A stretch of 34,400 bases of DNA from Streptomyces amritsarensis (GTDB lineage: Bacteria; Actinomycetota; Actinomycetes; Streptomycetales; Streptomycetaceae). The stretch is from contig NZ_MQUR01000082.1 in assembly GCF_001953875.1 (NCBI RefSeq), positions 443 to 34,842 of the forward strand, in the 5' to 3' direction. Positions 33,318 through 34,400 of this stretch are shown piece after piece (the first letter of the stretch is position 1; each line of letters begins with the position of its first letter). Made by a program: the position numbers and the translations under genes. Under the pieces are notes generated by a model. The model made no database searches. It was not told where the DNA came from and worked only from the letters and a program-made list of their open reading frames with translations.

Positions 33318-34400
33318 CTACTCGACGACGGCGAGTTCGCGCGGGGCGTTGTTCAGGCGGCGCCCGCCGTCCTCGGTGACGGTCACGATGTCCTCGATGC
33401 GGACGCCGAACCGGCCCGGCAGGTACACGCCCGGCTCGACGGAGAAGCACATGCCGGGCACCAGGGGCTGTTCCTCGCCCTCGACCATGTAGGGCGGCTC
33501 GTGGGTGGTGACGCCGATGCCGTGGCCGGTGCGGTGGATGAAGCGGTCGCCGTAGCCGAACTCGGTGATCACGGCTCGGGCCGCCCGGTCGACCTCCTGG
33601 CATGCGGCACCGGGCCGGACCGCCGCGAAGGCGGCCTGCTGCGCCTCGCGGACGATGTCGTGGACCCGGTGCTCCTCGGCGGTGGGCTCGCCGACGTGCA
33701 CCGTGCGGGAGATGTCGGAGCCGTAGCCGAAGCGCAGACCGCCGAAGTCGAGGACCACCGTGTCGCCGTGGCGGATGACGCGCTCGCCGGCCTCGTGGTG
33801 CGGGTCGGCGCCGTTGGGGCCGGAGCCGACGACGGTGAAGTCGACCTGGGAGTGGCCGTGCGTGCGCAGCAGGGCGGCCAGGTCGGCGGCGACCTCGGTC
33901 TCCCTGCGGCCGGCGAAGGGGAGGTGGAGGATCTGCGCGTAGGCGGCGTCGGCGGCGGCTGCGGCCGCGGCGAGGCGCTCCAGCTCCCGCGCGTCCTTGA
34001 CGGCGCGGAGCATGGGCAGGCAGTCGGTCAGCGCCTCGTAGGAGGTGTCGGGCAACTCCCGCCGGAGGCCGAGCAGATGCAGGGCCCAGGTATTGTCGCT
34101 GACCCCGAAGCGGCCGCGGAGGTCCAGCAGCGGCGCGGTCAGCGCGTACGGGTTCGTGCCGTCGGCCCAGTCGCGCAGGGTCAGGGCGGCGGCTCCGGGG
34201 GCCTTGGCCGCGTCGGGTGCCTCCAGGGCGGGTACGACGAGCACCGGGTCCCGCCCGGCGGCGAGGACGAGGAGGGTCAGCCGCTCGGTCTCGGCGGTGG
34301 GGCGGTATCCGGTGAGGTGGGTGAGGTCGGGTCCGGGGGCGATCAGCAGCCCGGCGAGCCCCGCCTCGGCCGCGCTCCGGGCGGCCGAGGCCATGCGGGC
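33318..34400 (-). CDS. M24 family aminopeptidase, Xaa-Pro type (partial at window edge)
   Basis: The visible 358 or more residues belong to the M24 pita-bread metallopeptidases (aminopeptidase P/prolidase). The N-terminal creatinase-like domain (about 1-130) contains GLLIAPGPDLTHLTGYRP. The catalytic domain has all five metal ligands: Asp216 and Asp227 (LDFGGLRFGYGSDISRT), His291 (HRTGHGIG), Glu320 (SVEPGVYLPG) and Glu334 (GVRIEDIV), numbered from the ATG at 34394. That ATG is only 7 nt from the window edge and the frame stays open, so the true start is likely to lie outside. Cytoplasmic removal of N-terminal residues before proline is the expected role. Confidence 0.92.
   Translation of the reverse strand, partial: ARMASAARSAAEAGLAGLLIAPGPDLTHLTGYRPTAETERLTLLVLAAGRDPVLVVPALEAPDAAKAPGAAALTLRDWADGTNPYALTAPLLDLRGRFGVSDNTWALHLLGLRRELPDTSYEALTDCLPMLRAVKDARELERLAAAAAAADAAYAQILHLPFAGRRETEVAADLAALLRTHGHSQVDFTVVGSGPNGADPHHEAGERVIRHGDTVVLDFGGLRFGYGSDISRTVHVGEPTAEEHRVHDIVREAQQAAFAAVRPGAACQEVDRAARAVITEFGYGDRFIHRTGHGIGVTTHEPPYMVEGEEQPLVPGMCFSVEPGVYLPGRFGVRIEDIVTVTEDGGRRLNNAPRELAVVE

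Overview
The window looks like a chromosome segment of a Streptomyces species or close relative. GC is very high, codons end almost always in G or C, GTG starts are common, and several proteins resemble Streptomyces families I know (an OleD/MgtA-type macrolide glycosyltransferase, a SAV2148-type HEPN protein, NarL-type two-component genes, MMPL and FUSC transporters). I found no rRNA, tRNA, CRISPR array, transposase or integrase.

Layout. 1-2860: the end of an upstream gene, a CbiX-like chelatase in the same operon, a ketopantoate-reductase-like gene, a small NTF2-like gene and a DUF1697 gene. 2877-4114: an OleD-like glycosyltransferase with a very clear promoter whose -35/-10 spacer is filled by a perfect inverted repeat. 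4115-6274: a GC-rich non-coding stretch with direct repeats, a terminator, and a NarL-type response regulator/histidine kinase operon divergent from an MMPL transporter (6453-8741). 8742-12661: a FUSC membrane protein divergent from a TetR regulator that is translationally coupled to an atypical SDR; one operator lies between them. 12709-14406: an aminoglycoside-phosphotransferase-like kinase and an alpha/beta hydrolase, ended by a very strong hairpin. 14556-16842: a DEDDh exonuclease and a HEPN protein whose RNase motif looks degenerate.

17128-33302 contains the complete TreX/GlgX-TreY-TreZ route from glycogen or maltodextrin to trehalose. GlgX debranches, TreY turns the reducing end into a trehalose unit and TreZ releases trehalose. 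The three genes are dispersed. Between glgX and treY is an MFS transporter. Between treY and treZ are a RecD2-like helicase of visibly lower GC, a convergent Ski2-like helicase with an N-terminal zinc ribbon, an M14 carboxypeptidase, a GNAT acetyltransferase, a probable 38-residue protein and a DUF1707-FHA protein. The window ends inside an M24 aminopeptidase (Xaa-Pro type).

Two architectural themes recur. Several genes lack a Shine-Dalgarno sequence and have a -10-like hexamer 6-7 nt before the start codon, suggesting leaderless mRNAs. Many convergent pairs abut or overlap at their 3' ends with no room for a terminator. The most unusual content is the helicase pair inside the trehalose locus, the catalytically altered HEPN and SDR proteins, the small coupled ORF and the promoter/operator sites.
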